64,000 nucleotides of DNA from Oerskovia jenensis (GCF_016907235.1 NZ_JAFBBO010000001.1:1984001-2048000), one strand, 5' to 3'. Positions 51,721 through 60,661 are shown, numbered from the stretch's first letter. Numbers and translations: made by a program. The notes: generated by a model from the sequence alone, not told the origin.

Positions 51721-51730
51721 GAGGTCAAGG

Positions 51731-52450
51731 CTAGCGGTCCGGCACCTGCGCGGACCTCGGCCCCTCACCCTCCGGACGCTCCGGGGCCCGAACGTGAGCG
51801 AGGACACCGGCGAGCAGGACCGCGAGGTCGCGCACGTCCTCCACGGGTGCCGGGCCGTCCGTCCACGACAGGACCGCGCGGCCCTCGAAGCGCAGCCGGA
51901 CCCCGCCGTACGCGGGGGTCAGGAGCACCTGCCGCACCGGCTCCGTCAAGAGGTCGTGGGCCGCGAGCTCGTCGGGGGCCCGGACGGTCCAGGTCGCGGC
52001 GAACACCGGGTCGTCGAACACGACCTGCCGGCCCACGACCCGCTGGACCGACGGCTGCCGGTAGCCCGCGGGCACGACCTCGACCGTCGGGACCTCCCCC
52101 GGGACGTCGAGGGCCACGACCTGGCACTCGGCCATCGTGGGGCGCCCGCGCGACGCCATGGTCGCGGCCGAGCGCCACGCGTAGCGGAACGTGACGAGCC
52201 GCCTGCCGTCCACCGTCCCCCGGCGCAGGTCCTCGACCCGGCCGCGGTCCTGCACGTCGAACGGGGCGCCCTTCCAGCGGTCGAGCAGCGCGTCGTCGCC
52301 CGGGCCGGGCTCCCAGCCGAGCTCGCGCAGGAGCGCGTCCTGCGCGTCCCGGCGCCTGCGGCTCGCGGTCCTGCCCAGCACCGCCGCGGCCACCACGAGG
52401 AGCAGCAGGACGCCCAGCACCACCAGGCCGACGACGGACTCCCGGGTCAC
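51731..52450 (-). CDS. Membrane-anchored protein of unknown function (paralog 2)
   Basis: A 239-residue protein with an N-terminal helix (VVGLVVLGVLLLLVVAAAVL) and a soluble domain that resembles the one at 50243-51010: LDRWKGAPFDVQ, VTFRYAWRSA, ATWTVRAPDELAAHDLL, LRFEGRAVLSWTDG. Starts with GTG at 52450 after GGGGGAG. The shared fold suggests duplication, with pyrE now between the copies. Function unknown; nearby LemA suggests membrane association. Confidence 0.72.
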   Translation of the reverse strand: MTRESVVGLVVLGVLLLLVVAAAVLGRTASRRRRDAQDALLRELGWEPGPGDDALLDRWKGAPFDVQDRGRVEDLRRGTVDGRRLVTFRYAWRSAATMASRGRPTMAECQVVALDVPGEVPTVEVVPAGYRQPSVQRVVGRQVVFDDPVFAATWTVRAPDELAAHDLLTEPVRQVLLTPAYGGVRLRFEGRAVLSWTDGPAPVEDVRDLAVLLAGVLAHVRAPERPEGEGPRSAQVPDR

Positions 52451-52477
52451 GCGCGACTCCCCCTGCGCCGCACTCCC

Positions 52478-53245
52478 CTAGCGCCCCTCGAACGCCCGCA
52501 CGGCCGCGCGCGGCGCGACCTTCAGCAGCCCCGACGCCAGCCGGTAGCGCAGCGAGGGCGTCGAGATCACGACGCCGCGGCGCACGTCCGCGAGGGCCGC
52601 CGAGACGACCCGGTCCGCGTTGAGCCACACGACGTCGGGAAGCTGTGTGTAGTCGATCCCTGCCCGCTCGTGGAACTCGGTGTGCGTGAGCCCCGGGCAC
52701 AGGGCCGTGGCCGTGACGCCCGTACCGCGCAGCTCGACCGCGAGCCCCTCGGTGAACGTCCGCACCCACGCCTTGGCCGCCGAGTACGTGCCGCCCGCCG
52801 TGAGCGCCGCGACCGACGCGACGTTGAGGATCGCGCCGCGCCCGCGCTCGGTCATCTGCCCTGCGGCGGCGTGCGACAGCACGAGGACCGCGCGCACCAT
52901 GACGTCCAGGGCCTTGACCTCTGCGTCGACGTCGCCGCCCACGAAACGCTGACGGACGGTGTAGCCCGCGTTGTTGACGAGCAGGCCCACGGGCCGCCGT
53001 CCTGCCTCGTCCTCCTCGAGCACGGCGAGGCGTTCCGCGACGCGCGCGACGTCGTCGGGCACCGAGAGGTCCGCCGGGAGCACCTGGACCCGCACACCCG
53101 CGGCCGCGCGGATCTGCGCCGCGACGCGCTCCAGGCGCTCCTCGTCGCGCGCGACGAGGACCAGGTCGTGACGGGCCGTGGCCAGCTGCCACGCGAACTC
53201 GAGCCCCAGGCCGGCGCTGGCGCCGGTGATCAGTGCAGTCGCCAT
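52478..53245 (-). CDS. Short-chain dehydrogenase/reductase
   Basis: A 255-residue classical SDR. Cofactor loop TGASAGLGLEFA (DltE-like), NNAGYT, catalytic serine in LNVASVAAL and YSAAK. NADPH preference is likely from the Arg after the second strand (ARDEERLERV). Substrate unknown. The gene ends 28 bases upstream of paralog 2, on the same strand. It is divergent from exonuclease III. Confidence 0.85.
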   Translation of the reverse strand: MATALITGASAGLGLEFAWQLATARHDLVLVARDEERLERVAAQIRAAAGVRVQVLPADLSVPDDVARVAERLAVLEEDEAGRRPVGLLVNNAGYTVRQRFVGGDVDAEVKALDVMVRAVLVLSHAAAGQMTERGRGAILNVASVAALTAGGTYSAAKAWVRTFTEGLAVELRGTGVTATALCPGLTHTEFHERAGIDYTQLPDVVWLNADRVVSAALADVRRGVVISTPSLRYRLASGLLKVAPRAAVRAFEGR

Positions 53246-53360
53246 GGGCCCAGCCTAGGGTGCGTGAGGCGGTCGCGAGACCCGCAGGCCCGACGGCGTC
53301 ACGCACCCGCTCCCACCGCCTCGCCGCAGGGCGTGGGTCGCCCCGGATAGCCTGTCGCTC

Positions 53361-54152
53361 ATGCGTCTCGCCACCTGGAACATCAACTCGATCCGAGCCC
53401 GCGCCGAGCGCGCCGTGGCCTTCCTCGAACGCTCGGGCACCGACGTGCTCGCGCTGCAGGAGACCAAGTGCAAGGACGCCCAGTTCCCGCACGCGGTGTT
53501 CGAGGCCGCGGGGTACGAGGTCGCGCACTTCGGCCTGAGCCAGTGGAACGGGGTCGCGATCGTCTCGCGCGTCGGCATCGAGGACGTCGAGACGGGCTTC
53601 GCGACCCAGCCCCACTTCGGGGCCGAGCCGCACCTGGAAGCCCGCGCGATCGGGGCGACGTGCGGCGGCGTGCGCGTGTGGAGCCTGTACGTCCCGCACG
53701 GTCGCGCGCTCGATGACCCGCACTACCCGTACAAGCTCGAGTGGCTGCACAACCTGCGCACCCAGGCCTCGGGCTGGCTCGAGGCGGACCCCGCGGCGCA
53801 GGTCGCGCTCGTCGGGGACTGGAACGTCGCACCGCTCGACACCGACGTGTGGGACCCGGCCGTGTTCGCGGGGCACACGCACACCTCGCCGGCAGAGAGG
53901 GCGGCATTCTCAGCGTTCTCGACGGCCGGGTACACCGAGGTCACGCGCGACTTCTTCCCCGAGGAGCACAAGTACACGTACTGGGACTACCAGCAGCTGC
54001 GCTTCCCCAAGAACCAGGGCATGCGGATCGACTACGCGTACCTGTCCCCCGCGCTGCGCGCCCGCGCGACGGGCGTCGAGATCGACCGCGACGAGCGCAA
54101 GGGCAAGGGCGCCTCGGACCACGTCCCGGTCATCGTGGACCTGACGGACTGA
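53361..54152 (+). CDS. xth: Exodeoxyribonuclease III (AP endonuclease)
   Basis: A 263-residue metal-dependent 3'-5' exonuclease and apurinic endonuclease of base-excision repair. The signature motifs are ATWNINSIRAR, LQETKCKD, VALVGDWNVAP, MRIDYAYLS and the catalytic SDHVPVIVDL. All catalytic residues are present. The ATG at 53361 stands shortly after GATAGCCT, a possible -10 (leaderless or short leader). It converges on the GH94 gene across a long hairpin. Confidence 0.94.
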   Translation: MRLATWNINSIRARAERAVAFLERSGTDVLALQETKCKDAQFPHAVFEAAGYEVAHFGLSQWNGVAIVSRVGIEDVETGFATQPHFGAEPHLEARAIGATCGGVRVWSLYVPHGRALDDPHYPYKLEWLHNLRTQASGWLEADPAAQVALVGDWNVAPLDTDVWDPAVFAGHTHTSPAERAAFSAFSTAGYTEVTRDFFPEEHKYTYWDYQQLRFPKNQGMRIDYAYLSPALRARATGVEIDRDERKGKGASDHVPVIVDLTD

Positions 54153-54169
54153 CCGTCCCACCCCGCAAA

Positions 54170-54232
54170 CGCTGAGTGCGGAGCAGTTGTCGTCGAACGA
54201 GCCGTTCGACGACAACTACTCCGCACTCAGCG
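54170..54232. terminator. 30-bp hairpin between xth and GH94 gene
   Basis: Arms 54170-54199 and 54203-54232 pair perfectly except one C-A mismatch, loop agc. It fills most of the 88-base gap between convergent genes. No U-tract. The outer arm cgctgagtgcggagyagttg is nearly identical to the hairpin at 16920-16984. Confidence 0.75.
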
Positions 54233-54240
54233 ACGACGAG

Positions 54241-56664
54241 CTAGCCCAGCGTCACGACGACCTTGACCTCGGAGCCCGCGGGCTGCACCGGGATCGGCTG
54301 CGTCGGGTCGAGCTCGACGCCGTCGAGCGTCACCGACCGCACACCCTTCGACACGTGGTCGGGGTTGCGCACCTCGATCTCGTAGACCGCGCCACGCCAC
54401 TCACGGCGCACCTCGAAGCCGTCCCAGTCCTTGGGGATCGACGGGTCGACGACCAGGCCGTCGAGGGCCAGGCGCACACCGAGGATGTACTTCGTCGCGG
54501 CCGTGTACATCCAGCCCGCCGTACCCGTGAGCCACGGGTTCTGCGCCTTGCCGAACCACTCGTGGTCGCGGCCGTACAGGAACTGCACGTAGGCGTAGGG
54601 CTCGGCCCCGCGGACCTCGATGTTGTCGTTCTGGTTGTACGGCAGGATCGCGTCGTAGAACTGCACGGCCTCGTCGCCGCGGCCCAGCATGGCCTCGGCG
54701 ATGATGGGCCACGCGTTCGGGTGCGAGAAGATCGCGGCGTTCTCCTTGATGCCCGGGTACACGCGCGTCACGAAGCCGACCGTGTCGTCGACCTTGGTGA
54801 ACGCCGGCCAGTTCAGGTGGTTGCCGTACTCCGAGCCCAGGAGCTCGCGCACCGAGTCCATCGACGCCTCGCCGCGCTCCTGCGTCGTGATGCCCGCGAT
54901 GACCGGCCAGGCCTGGTGCTCGAGGAAGATCTTGCCCTCGTCGTTGTCGTTCGAACCGATCTTCACGCCGTCGCGCGTGTAGCCACGGATCCACCAGGCG
55001 CCGTCCCAGAGCTGGGTGTCGGCGACCTTCGCGATGCGCGCGAGCTCGGCCTCGTACTTGGCGACGTCCTCGGTACGGCCCAGGGGACGAGCGATCTCCA
55101 GGAACGCCTGGATGGCCCACGCGTGCAGGAACGTGACCAGCGAGGTCTCGCCGCCGCCCAGGTTGAGGCAGTCGTTCCAGTCGGCGCGCAGGCCCAGGGC
55201 CACGCCGTTCTGGCCGATCTGCTTGCTCGAGAAGTCGAGCGCACGCGTGAGGTGCTCGTACACCGTGGCGGGGGTGCCCTCGGCGAACGGGATCTCCTCG
55301 TCGAGGAACTCCAGACGGCCCGTCTCCTTGACGTACTCCACGACCGACGGCACGAGCCACAGGTGGTCGTCCGAGCAGGTGTCCTCGAGCCCGTGGATGA
55401 GGTCCTTGGGGTCGGGGGTGGGGACGATCGTGGGCGACGGGACGTCGGGCAGCTTGGGTGCGTCCGGGTCGAACGCCTTGGGCTCGAACAGGTGCAGGCC
55501 GTAGCCCGCCTCCGTCTGGGCCCGGAGGAGCTCGACGATGCGCTGGTGCGTCTTGGTCGGGTTGGTGTGGATGACGCTCATGACGTCCTGGGCCGTGTCG
55601 CGGAAGCCCAGGCCGCTGCGTCCGCCGACCTCGACGAACGACGCGAAGCGCGACCACACGACGCAGGTCTCCGCCTGGAGCAGCGTCCACGAGTTGATCA
55701 TGGTGTTCATGCCCTCGTGGGGCGTGCGGATGCGCAGCTTGTCCTGCTTGGCCTTCCAGTACGCGGCCAGGCGGGCACGCTCGGCGTCGACGGTCGCGAC
55801 GTCCGCGTACTTGGCCTGCATCGCGCGGCCGGCCTCGGCGCGCGAGCCGTAGCCGAGCATGTAGACGAGGCGCTTGGTCTCACCCGGCTGCAGCGTGATC
55901 TTGTGCTGGAGCGAGCCGCAGTGGTTCTGCGTCGTCGCGCTCTCGTTCGAGCCGTGCCCGCGCTCGATCGCGATCGGGTTGGCCTCGGAGCGGTAGGGGC
56001 CGATGAAGTTGTCGCGCAGCGAGTCGTACGACGACGGCGCCTCGCTCGACGCGAAGTAGTGGAACGTCCACGGCTCGTAGTAGGCGTCGTACTCGATGAT
56101 GCCGTCCTCGTAGGACGACCCCGTCGAGTAGAGCGACATCTGCAGGTTCTGGTTGTCGATCGTGATCGTGTGGAAGGAGAACTCCACGTACGACCCGACC
56201 GTCAGCTCGCGGACCTCGTCGGTCGTGTTGGTCAGGCGCACGTCCCAGATCTCGACGTCGTCGTCCAGGGGGATGAAGATCGTCTGCTGGGCGTCGATGC
56301 CCTTGTACTGGGCCTCGAACGTCGAGTAGCTCAGGCCGTGGCGCGTCGTGTACGTCGCGCCGTCCTCGTGTCCATCAGCCGCGAGCGGCTTGCCCACCGG
56401 CTGCCACGACACCGACCAGAAGTCGCCGTCGGCCTCGTCGCGCAGGTACACGTAGTGCCCCGGGCGGTCGAGCGGGACGCCGTTCTGACGGAACCGCGAG
56501 ATGCGGCCGCTCTGCGCCGACTTGTAGTACGAGTAGCCGCCGCCGTTGTGCGAGAGCACGGTGCAGAAGTCCTTGGTGCCCAGGTAGTTCGTCCACGAGA
56601 CGGGGACGTCTGGGCGCTCGATGACGTACTCGTCACGAGCGGTGTCGAAGTGGCCGTAGCGCAT
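54241..56664 (-). CDS. GH94 glycoside phosphorylase, N,N'-diacetylchitobiose-phosphorylase-like
   Basis: An 807-residue inverting phosphorylase that should split a beta-1,4 disaccharide with phosphate to a sugar 1-phosphate. The catalytic acid aspartate lies in GLRADWNDCLNLGGGE. The opening WTNYLGTKDFCTVLSHNGGG, FRDTAQDVMSVIHTNP and DTCSDDHLW blocks match what I know of Vibrio N,N'-diacetylchitobiose phosphorylase, and differ from the Cellulomonas cellobiose phosphorylase, which has other sequences at these sites. So GlcNAc-1-P is the expected product. No signal peptide: a cytosolic enzyme acting on imported disaccharide. It follows the fusion gene, 90 bases apart, likely one operon. Confidence 0.85.
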   Translation of the reverse strand: MRYGHFDTARDEYVIERPDVPVSWTNYLGTKDFCTVLSHNGGGYSYYKSAQSGRISRFRQNGVPLDRPGHYVYLRDEADGDFWSVSWQPVGKPLAADGHEDGATYTTRHGLSYSTFEAQYKGIDAQQTIFIPLDDDVEIWDVRLTNTTDEVRELTVGSYVEFSFHTITIDNQNLQMSLYSTGSSYEDGIIEYDAYYEPWTFHYFASSEAPSSYDSLRDNFIGPYRSEANPIAIERGHGSNESATTQNHCGSLQHKITLQPGETKRLVYMLGYGSRAEAGRAMQAKYADVATVDAERARLAAYWKAKQDKLRIRTPHEGMNTMINSWTLLQAETCVVWSRFASFVEVGGRSGLGFRDTAQDVMSVIHTNPTKTHQRIVELLRAQTEAGYGLHLFEPKAFDPDAPKLPDVPSPTIVPTPDPKDLIHGLEDTCSDDHLWLVPSVVEYVKETGRLEFLDEEIPFAEGTPATVYEHLTRALDFSSKQIGQNGVALGLRADWNDCLNLGGGETSLVTFLHAWAIQAFLEIARPLGRTEDVAKYEAELARIAKVADTQLWDGAWWIRGYTRDGVKIGSNDNDEGKIFLEHQAWPVIAGITTQERGEASMDSVRELLGSEYGNHLNWPAFTKVDDTVGFVTRVYPGIKENAAIFSHPNAWPIIAEAMLGRGDEAVQFYDAILPYNQNDNIEVRGAEPYAYVQFLYGRDHEWFGKAQNPWLTGTAGWMYTAATKYILGVRLALDGLVVDPSIPKDWDGFEVRREWRGAVYEIEVRNPDHVSKGVRSVTLDGVELDPTQPIPVQPAGSEVKVVVTLG

Positions 56665-56754
56665 CGTCGGGTCGGTTCCTGTCGGTGAGAGGTGCGGGTG
56701 GGTGGGGTAGGTGTGCCGAGCCTCCGGGGTTCGAGGACCCCGGGGGACGGAGAC

Positions 56755-58977
56755 TCAGACGCCTGCGGTCACGAAGCCCTTGAGCCAGTCCAGCAGCTCG
56801 CCGGCCTTCTCGGGCGAGTCCGCCTCGACGAACATGCGCAGCACGGGCTCGGTCCCGGAGAACCGCAGGAGTGCCCAGTTGTCGTTCTCGAGGACGATCT
56901 TGGTGCCGTCGAGGTGGGAGATGCTCACGACCGGGTAGGGGCCGATGTGCGTGAGCGGGTCCGCCTCGAGCCGGCGCGGCACGGCGACCCGCATCTCCGG
57001 CGTGGAGTCCACGCCGGCCTCGAGCGTGTAGAGGCGCCCGGTGATCTCGTAGATCATCTCGCGCAGCTCGGAGATCTTCTTGCCGGTGCGGGCCAGCATC
57101 TCCACGACCAGGGCGCACGCGAAGATGCCGTCCTTGCCGAGGATCCAGCCTCGGACCGTCAGACCGCCCGAGGACTCGCCACCGAGCACGGCACCGATCT
57201 CCTCCATGCCGGCCGTGACGTGCTTGAAGCCCACCTTGACCTCACGCGACTCCTCACCGAAGTGCGCGGCGAGGCGGTCCAGCAGGTGGGTCGTGGCCAG
57301 GTTGCGCACGACGCCGCCCTTCTCGCCGCGGAACTCGTGCAGGTACCAGTACAGGAGGAGCAGGAGGTCGTTGGTCGAGATGTACTCGCCGGTCTCGTCG
57401 ACGATCCCGATGCGGTCGGAGTCGCCGTCGGTCGCCATGCCCAGGTCGTAGCGTCCGCCGCCCTGCTGGATCATCGAGATCAGCGTGGACAGGCGCTGCA
57501 GGTCCGGGGCGGGCGCGATGCCGCCGAACAGCGGGTTGTGCGACGCGTGGATGAACTCCGAACGCACGCGCATGTCGTTGAGGATCGTGCCGAGCGTGAG
57601 CTGGCTCGTGCCGTACATGGGGTCGACGATCACCCGCAGGTCCGAGCCGCGGACGGCGTCGACGTCGACGATCTTCTCGATCGCGTCGACGTAGGGCTCG
57701 GTGAGGACCTTGTCCACGACGAGCCCTGCCTTGCGGGCCACCGCGAGGTCGAGCGTGATGACGTCGTCGACGCTGAGCGCGTTGGCCTCGTCCTGGTAGC
57801 GGTCGGTCTCGTCGTCGAGGGGCAACGAGCCGTCCTGGCGGAACACCTTCATGCCGTTCCACTCGGGCGGGTTGTGGCTCGAGGTGACGATGATGCCGTA
57901 CGCGGCGCCGAGGTACGGGGCGGCGAACGTCACGAGCGGCGTGGGGACGTCGTCGGGCAGGAGGGTGACCGGGATGTTGTTGCCCGCGAAGACCTCGGCC
58001 GCGGCGATGGCCGACTCGCGCGAGAGGAAGCGGCGGTCCCCGCCGATGACGACGCCCAGGTCGTCGATGCCCTTGCGGACCGTCTCGTTCGCGATCGCCT
58101 GGCACAGCCGACGCACGTTGGCGAGCGTGTAGCCCTCGCCGATGATGGCCCGCCACCCACCGGTGCCGAACACGATCTTGGTGTCGGTGTTCTTCTTGGG
58201 CATGAACAGGCGCTTGAGGAGGATGTCGGCGGCCTCCTGCAGCTCCTCGGCCGTGTTGATGCCGCGGACCTCGTCGGTGTCGTAGATGCGGTACGACGAG
58301 ATGCTCTTGTGCTTGGCGATGACACGGCGGGCGAGCTCGGTGAGCCGGTGCTCGCCCTCGGCCAGCATGACCTCGAGCTCGGTGAAGAGCAGACCGGGGG
58401 CCGCGACGTAGGCACCCACGTTGACCTCGACGGGCTCCCCGGCGGTGTGCGCGTCGGCGGGCCGGTCCGACTCCTCGAGGATCGCGGTGATCTCGCCGTC
58501 GTGGCGGACGATGCGGCCGTAGGTCGGCAGGCCCTCGGTCACGACGGCCGCGAGCAACGACAGGTCGGCGCCCTTGAGCGTGTGGCGGGTCAGGAGCCCG
58601 AGCAGGGACTCGGAGCGCAGGAGGGGGGTGTCGGCGTAGGCCACCAGGACCTCGCTCGCGGGGCGACCGAGCGCCTCGACCGCGGCCCGGGCAGCCAGCA
58701 CGGCGCCGCCCGTGCCGGGCAGCTCCCGCTGCTCGACGTACTGGAACCCTTCGCCCAGCAGTCCCCGCACCGCCGTGTCACCGGGGGCAACGACGACCAC
58801 GATGCGGTCGTCGGCGATGATCTTGCGGACGTTCGCGACGGCGAGCTGGACCACGGTCGCGTCACCGAGCGGGCGCGTGATGAGCTCGCGCGAGGCGTCG
58901 TCGTGGCCTGCGGCGAGGACCACCGCCGCTCGGTCGTTCGTGGTGGCGGAGACCTGGGCGGCCTGTGGCAGGGTCAT
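56755..58977 (-). CDS. Fusion: GlmU-like nucleotidyltransferase domain and phosphohexomutase
   Basis: A 740-residue two-domain enzyme. Residues about 12-245 resemble the GlmU pyrophosphorylase domain: VVLAAG, LPGTGGAVLAA, LVAYADTPLL, PTYGRIVR and VNVGAYV. The loop after LAAG reads HDDASRELITRPL, lacking the normal GTRM...PK residues. Residues about 260-735 are a complete phosphohexomutase: phosphoserine loop VTSSHNPPEWNG, metal loop ATDGDSDRIG, sugar loop GGESSGG and phosphate loop RFSGTEPVLR. The ATG at 58977 follows GAGGA. First gene of the operon with the GH94 enzyme; it could convert GlcNAc-1-P to the 6-phosphate and perhaps to a nucleotide sugar. Confidence 0.88.
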   Translation of the reverse strand: MTLPQAAQVSATTNDRAAVVLAAGHDDASRELITRPLGDATVVQLAVANVRKIIADDRIVVVVAPGDTAVRGLLGEGFQYVEQRELPGTGGAVLAARAAVEALGRPASEVLVAYADTPLLRSESLLGLLTRHTLKGADLSLLAAVVTEGLPTYGRIVRHDGEITAILEESDRPADAHTAGEPVEVNVGAYVAAPGLLFTELEVMLAEGEHRLTELARRVIAKHKSISSYRIYDTDEVRGINTAEELQEAADILLKRLFMPKKNTDTKIVFGTGGWRAIIGEGYTLANVRRLCQAIANETVRKGIDDLGVVIGGDRRFLSRESAIAAAEVFAGNNIPVTLLPDDVPTPLVTFAAPYLGAAYGIIVTSSHNPPEWNGMKVFRQDGSLPLDDETDRYQDEANALSVDDVITLDLAVARKAGLVVDKVLTEPYVDAIEKIVDVDAVRGSDLRVIVDPMYGTSQLTLGTILNDMRVRSEFIHASHNPLFGGIAPAPDLQRLSTLISMIQQGGGRYDLGMATDGDSDRIGIVDETGEYISTNDLLLLLYWYLHEFRGEKGGVVRNLATTHLLDRLAAHFGEESREVKVGFKHVTAGMEEIGAVLGGESSGGLTVRGWILGKDGIFACALVVEMLARTGKKISELREMIYEITGRLYTLEAGVDSTPEMRVAVPRRLEADPLTHIGPYPVVSISHLDGTKIVLENDNWALLRFSGTEPVLRMFVEADSPEKAGELLDWLKGFVTAGV

Positions 58978-59117
58978 GACGTCCTCACTGCTCGGTGATG
59001 CGTCGTGCGCGGCCCGTGCAGACCACGCTCGGTAGGGCACCGGAGAGCCGACGGAAAAAGCACGACTCCTTCCAAATCCCTCGCACGAGGGACCGCGGAT
59101 GCCCGGTACCACCACCG

Positions 59118-59146
59118 ATCATAGACGCGCGCAGGGCCGTCCCGAA
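59118..59146 (-). promoter_or_regulatory. Promoter of the fusion-GH94 operon
   Basis: Minus strand TTCGGG (59146-59141), 17 bases, TATGAT (59123-59118). The -10 is a consensus match, the -35 weak. The transcript would have a leader of about 135 bases including a ccctc/gaggg hairpin. No LacI-type operator is obvious. Confidence 0.55.
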
Positions 59147-59269
59147 GGCCCCCGAGGGGTTTGGGGTGGAATCCTCACAAAATATTCGTCGACGGCCCCC
59201 GCGCACCCGCCCCGATGCGGCCTGTGGGAAGTCTCGGCGGCGGTCGCGCGTCCTGGCTACGGTTCTCCC

Positions 59270-59902
59270 ATGACGTCACCCCCGCCGCAGGGCTCGGACA
59301 CACCGGACCAGGACCCGTTCGCCCCGCCCGCCCCTCCGTACTCACCCGGCGGTGCGTCGCGCCAGCCCCCGCTCGTGCCCTACCGGCCACCGGTCGGGGC
59401 GGACGACGCACCCCACCCCGGGGACCCGTACGCACCTCCGGCCCCCGGGGTCCCGACGGCGCCTCCGCCCTCGGGCGCACCGGCCTACGGTCCGTACGGG
59501 GCGCCCGGGACGCCCGTGTACGGCACCCCTCCGCCCACCGGGGCCTCCGGGTACGACCCCTCGGTCGGCCAGTACCCGCCCGGGCACGGCGTCGGCTACG
59601 GCCCTGCCTACGGCCACGGCGCTCAGCCGACGTGGCCACCGGCCCCCTCGTGGGACGCCTCGTTCGCGCCGCCGCCCCGACAGAACGGCCTGGCACTCGC
59701 GTCGATGATCACGTCGCTCGCGGGGCTGCTCCTGTGCATGGTCCCCGGGGTCGTCGGCCTGATCCTCGGCATCGTGGCCCTGCAGCAGATCTCGCGCGAC
59801 GGGACGACGGGCCGTGGGTTCGCGATCACGGGCATCGCGGTGGGAGCGGTCGGGACCGCCTTCGTGGTGCTCTGGCTCTTCGCGATGCTGGGGTCCTGGT
59901 GA
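59270..59902 (+). CDS. Proline-rich DUF4190 membrane protein
   Basis: A 210-residue protein. The N-terminal 135 residues are a low-complexity Pro/Gly/Tyr tract; then two membrane helices (LASMITSLAGLLLCMVPGVVG, and ITGIAVGAVGTAFVVLWLF) with the DUF4190 linker LGIVALQQISRDGTTGRG between. Function unknown; the proline tail is probably cytosolic or cell-wall facing. The ATG at 59270 lies shortly after TACGGT, so the transcript may be leaderless. Its stop overlaps the next GTG (GTGA). Confidence 0.82.
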   Translation: MTSPPPQGSDTPDQDPFAPPAPPYSPGGASRQPPLVPYRPPVGADDAPHPGDPYAPPAPGVPTAPPPSGAPAYGPYGAPGTPVYGTPPPTGASGYDPSVGQYPPGHGVGYGPAYGHGAQPTWPPAPSWDASFAPPPRQNGLALASMITSLAGLLLCMVPGVVGLILGIVALQQISRDGTTGRGFAITGIAVGAVGTAFVVLWLFAMLGSW

Positions 59903-60558
59903 GCCACCCGGCCTCCCCTCACGGATACGACCCGGACGTCTTCTACGCACCGGGCTGGCAGCCCGCGGCCCCGCGGATCGAGCCGCTGGCCGTCGTCGCC
60001 CTGCCGACCGGGCTGCTGCTCGGGCCTGTCGGTGTCGGGATCGGGGCGGCTGCGCTCGCGCGCATCCGGCGCGACGGCACCCGCGGCACCGGTCTCGCCT
60101 GGGCGGGCATCGCCCTGGGGGTCGCGGTGACGCTGACAGCGATCGCGGTGGTCGTCGCGCTGTTCGTGGGGCGGGCCGCGACCGCCCCCCTGCCGGCCGA
60201 CGTGAGCGAGCCCCGCTCGGCGCACGCACGCCAGCTCGTGCTGGGGAACTGCCTGGCCGAGCTGCCCGACGACGGCGAGGTCTCCTCGGTGCGGGTCGTG
60301 CCGTGCGCGGACCCGCACGAGGCCCAGGTCGTCGCGCGCACCGACTTCGCCGCGGACGCGGTGTGGCCGGGCCAGGACGCGGCAGGCGCCCGCGTGTCCC
60401 GGGTGTGCTCGCCCGCGGTGCTGGCGGGCGACGCACCCACCGAGGGGATCGAGCTGGTCGTGTGGTCACCGTCCGAGGCGTCCTGGGCGCAGGGCGACCG
60501 GACCGGGCTGTGCGTGGCCGCCACCGGGGAAGCCGTGGAGGGTTCGCTGATCGACTGA
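59899..60558 (+). CDS. DUF4190 plus septum-formation-like domain protein
   Basis: A 219-residue membrane protein. Two helices with ALARIRRDGTRGTGLAWAG between them form a DUF4190 unit like the upstream gene's; the exported C-terminal domain has cysteines in LGNCLAEL, VVPCADPHEAQV, VCSPAV and GLCVAA, the pattern of the septum-formation (Septum_form) domain of actinobacteria, VxCxxPHxxEV. Translationally coupled to the preceding gene. Likely an extracytosolic disulfide-rich domain; role unproven. Confidence 0.83.
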   Translation: MSHPASPHGYDPDVFYAPGWQPAAPRIEPLAVVALPTGLLLGPVGVGIGAAALARIRRDGTRGTGLAWAGIALGVAVTLTAIAVVVALFVGRAATAPLPADVSEPRSAHARQLVLGNCLAELPDDGEVSSVRVVPCADPHEAQVVARTDFAADAVWPGQDAAGARVSRVCSPAVLAGDAPTEGIELVVWSPSEASWAQGDRTGLCVAATGEAVEGSLID

Positions 60559-60661
60559 GCCCGGCCCCGGGGGCGCCTCGTGCTCCGACGACCCCGGTGC
60601 CGAGCGGCGACCTCGCTCGCGAGCTCCGGCCGTCGGCCACGAACCCCTCCTCCTCGACGGA

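Noticed and set aside
54193-54209. TCGAAC-gagcc-GTTCGA in the hairpin after xth as a LexA box
   Set aside because: The spacer is five bases instead of four and the symmetry is part of the long hairpin; there is also no gene start next to it.
54241-56664. Cellobiose phosphorylase
   Set aside because: Although common in Cellulomonas, the family blocks here (HTNP, DTCSDDHLW, WTNYLGTKDFCTVLSHN) fit the diacetylchitobiose phosphorylase group better; left as alternative.
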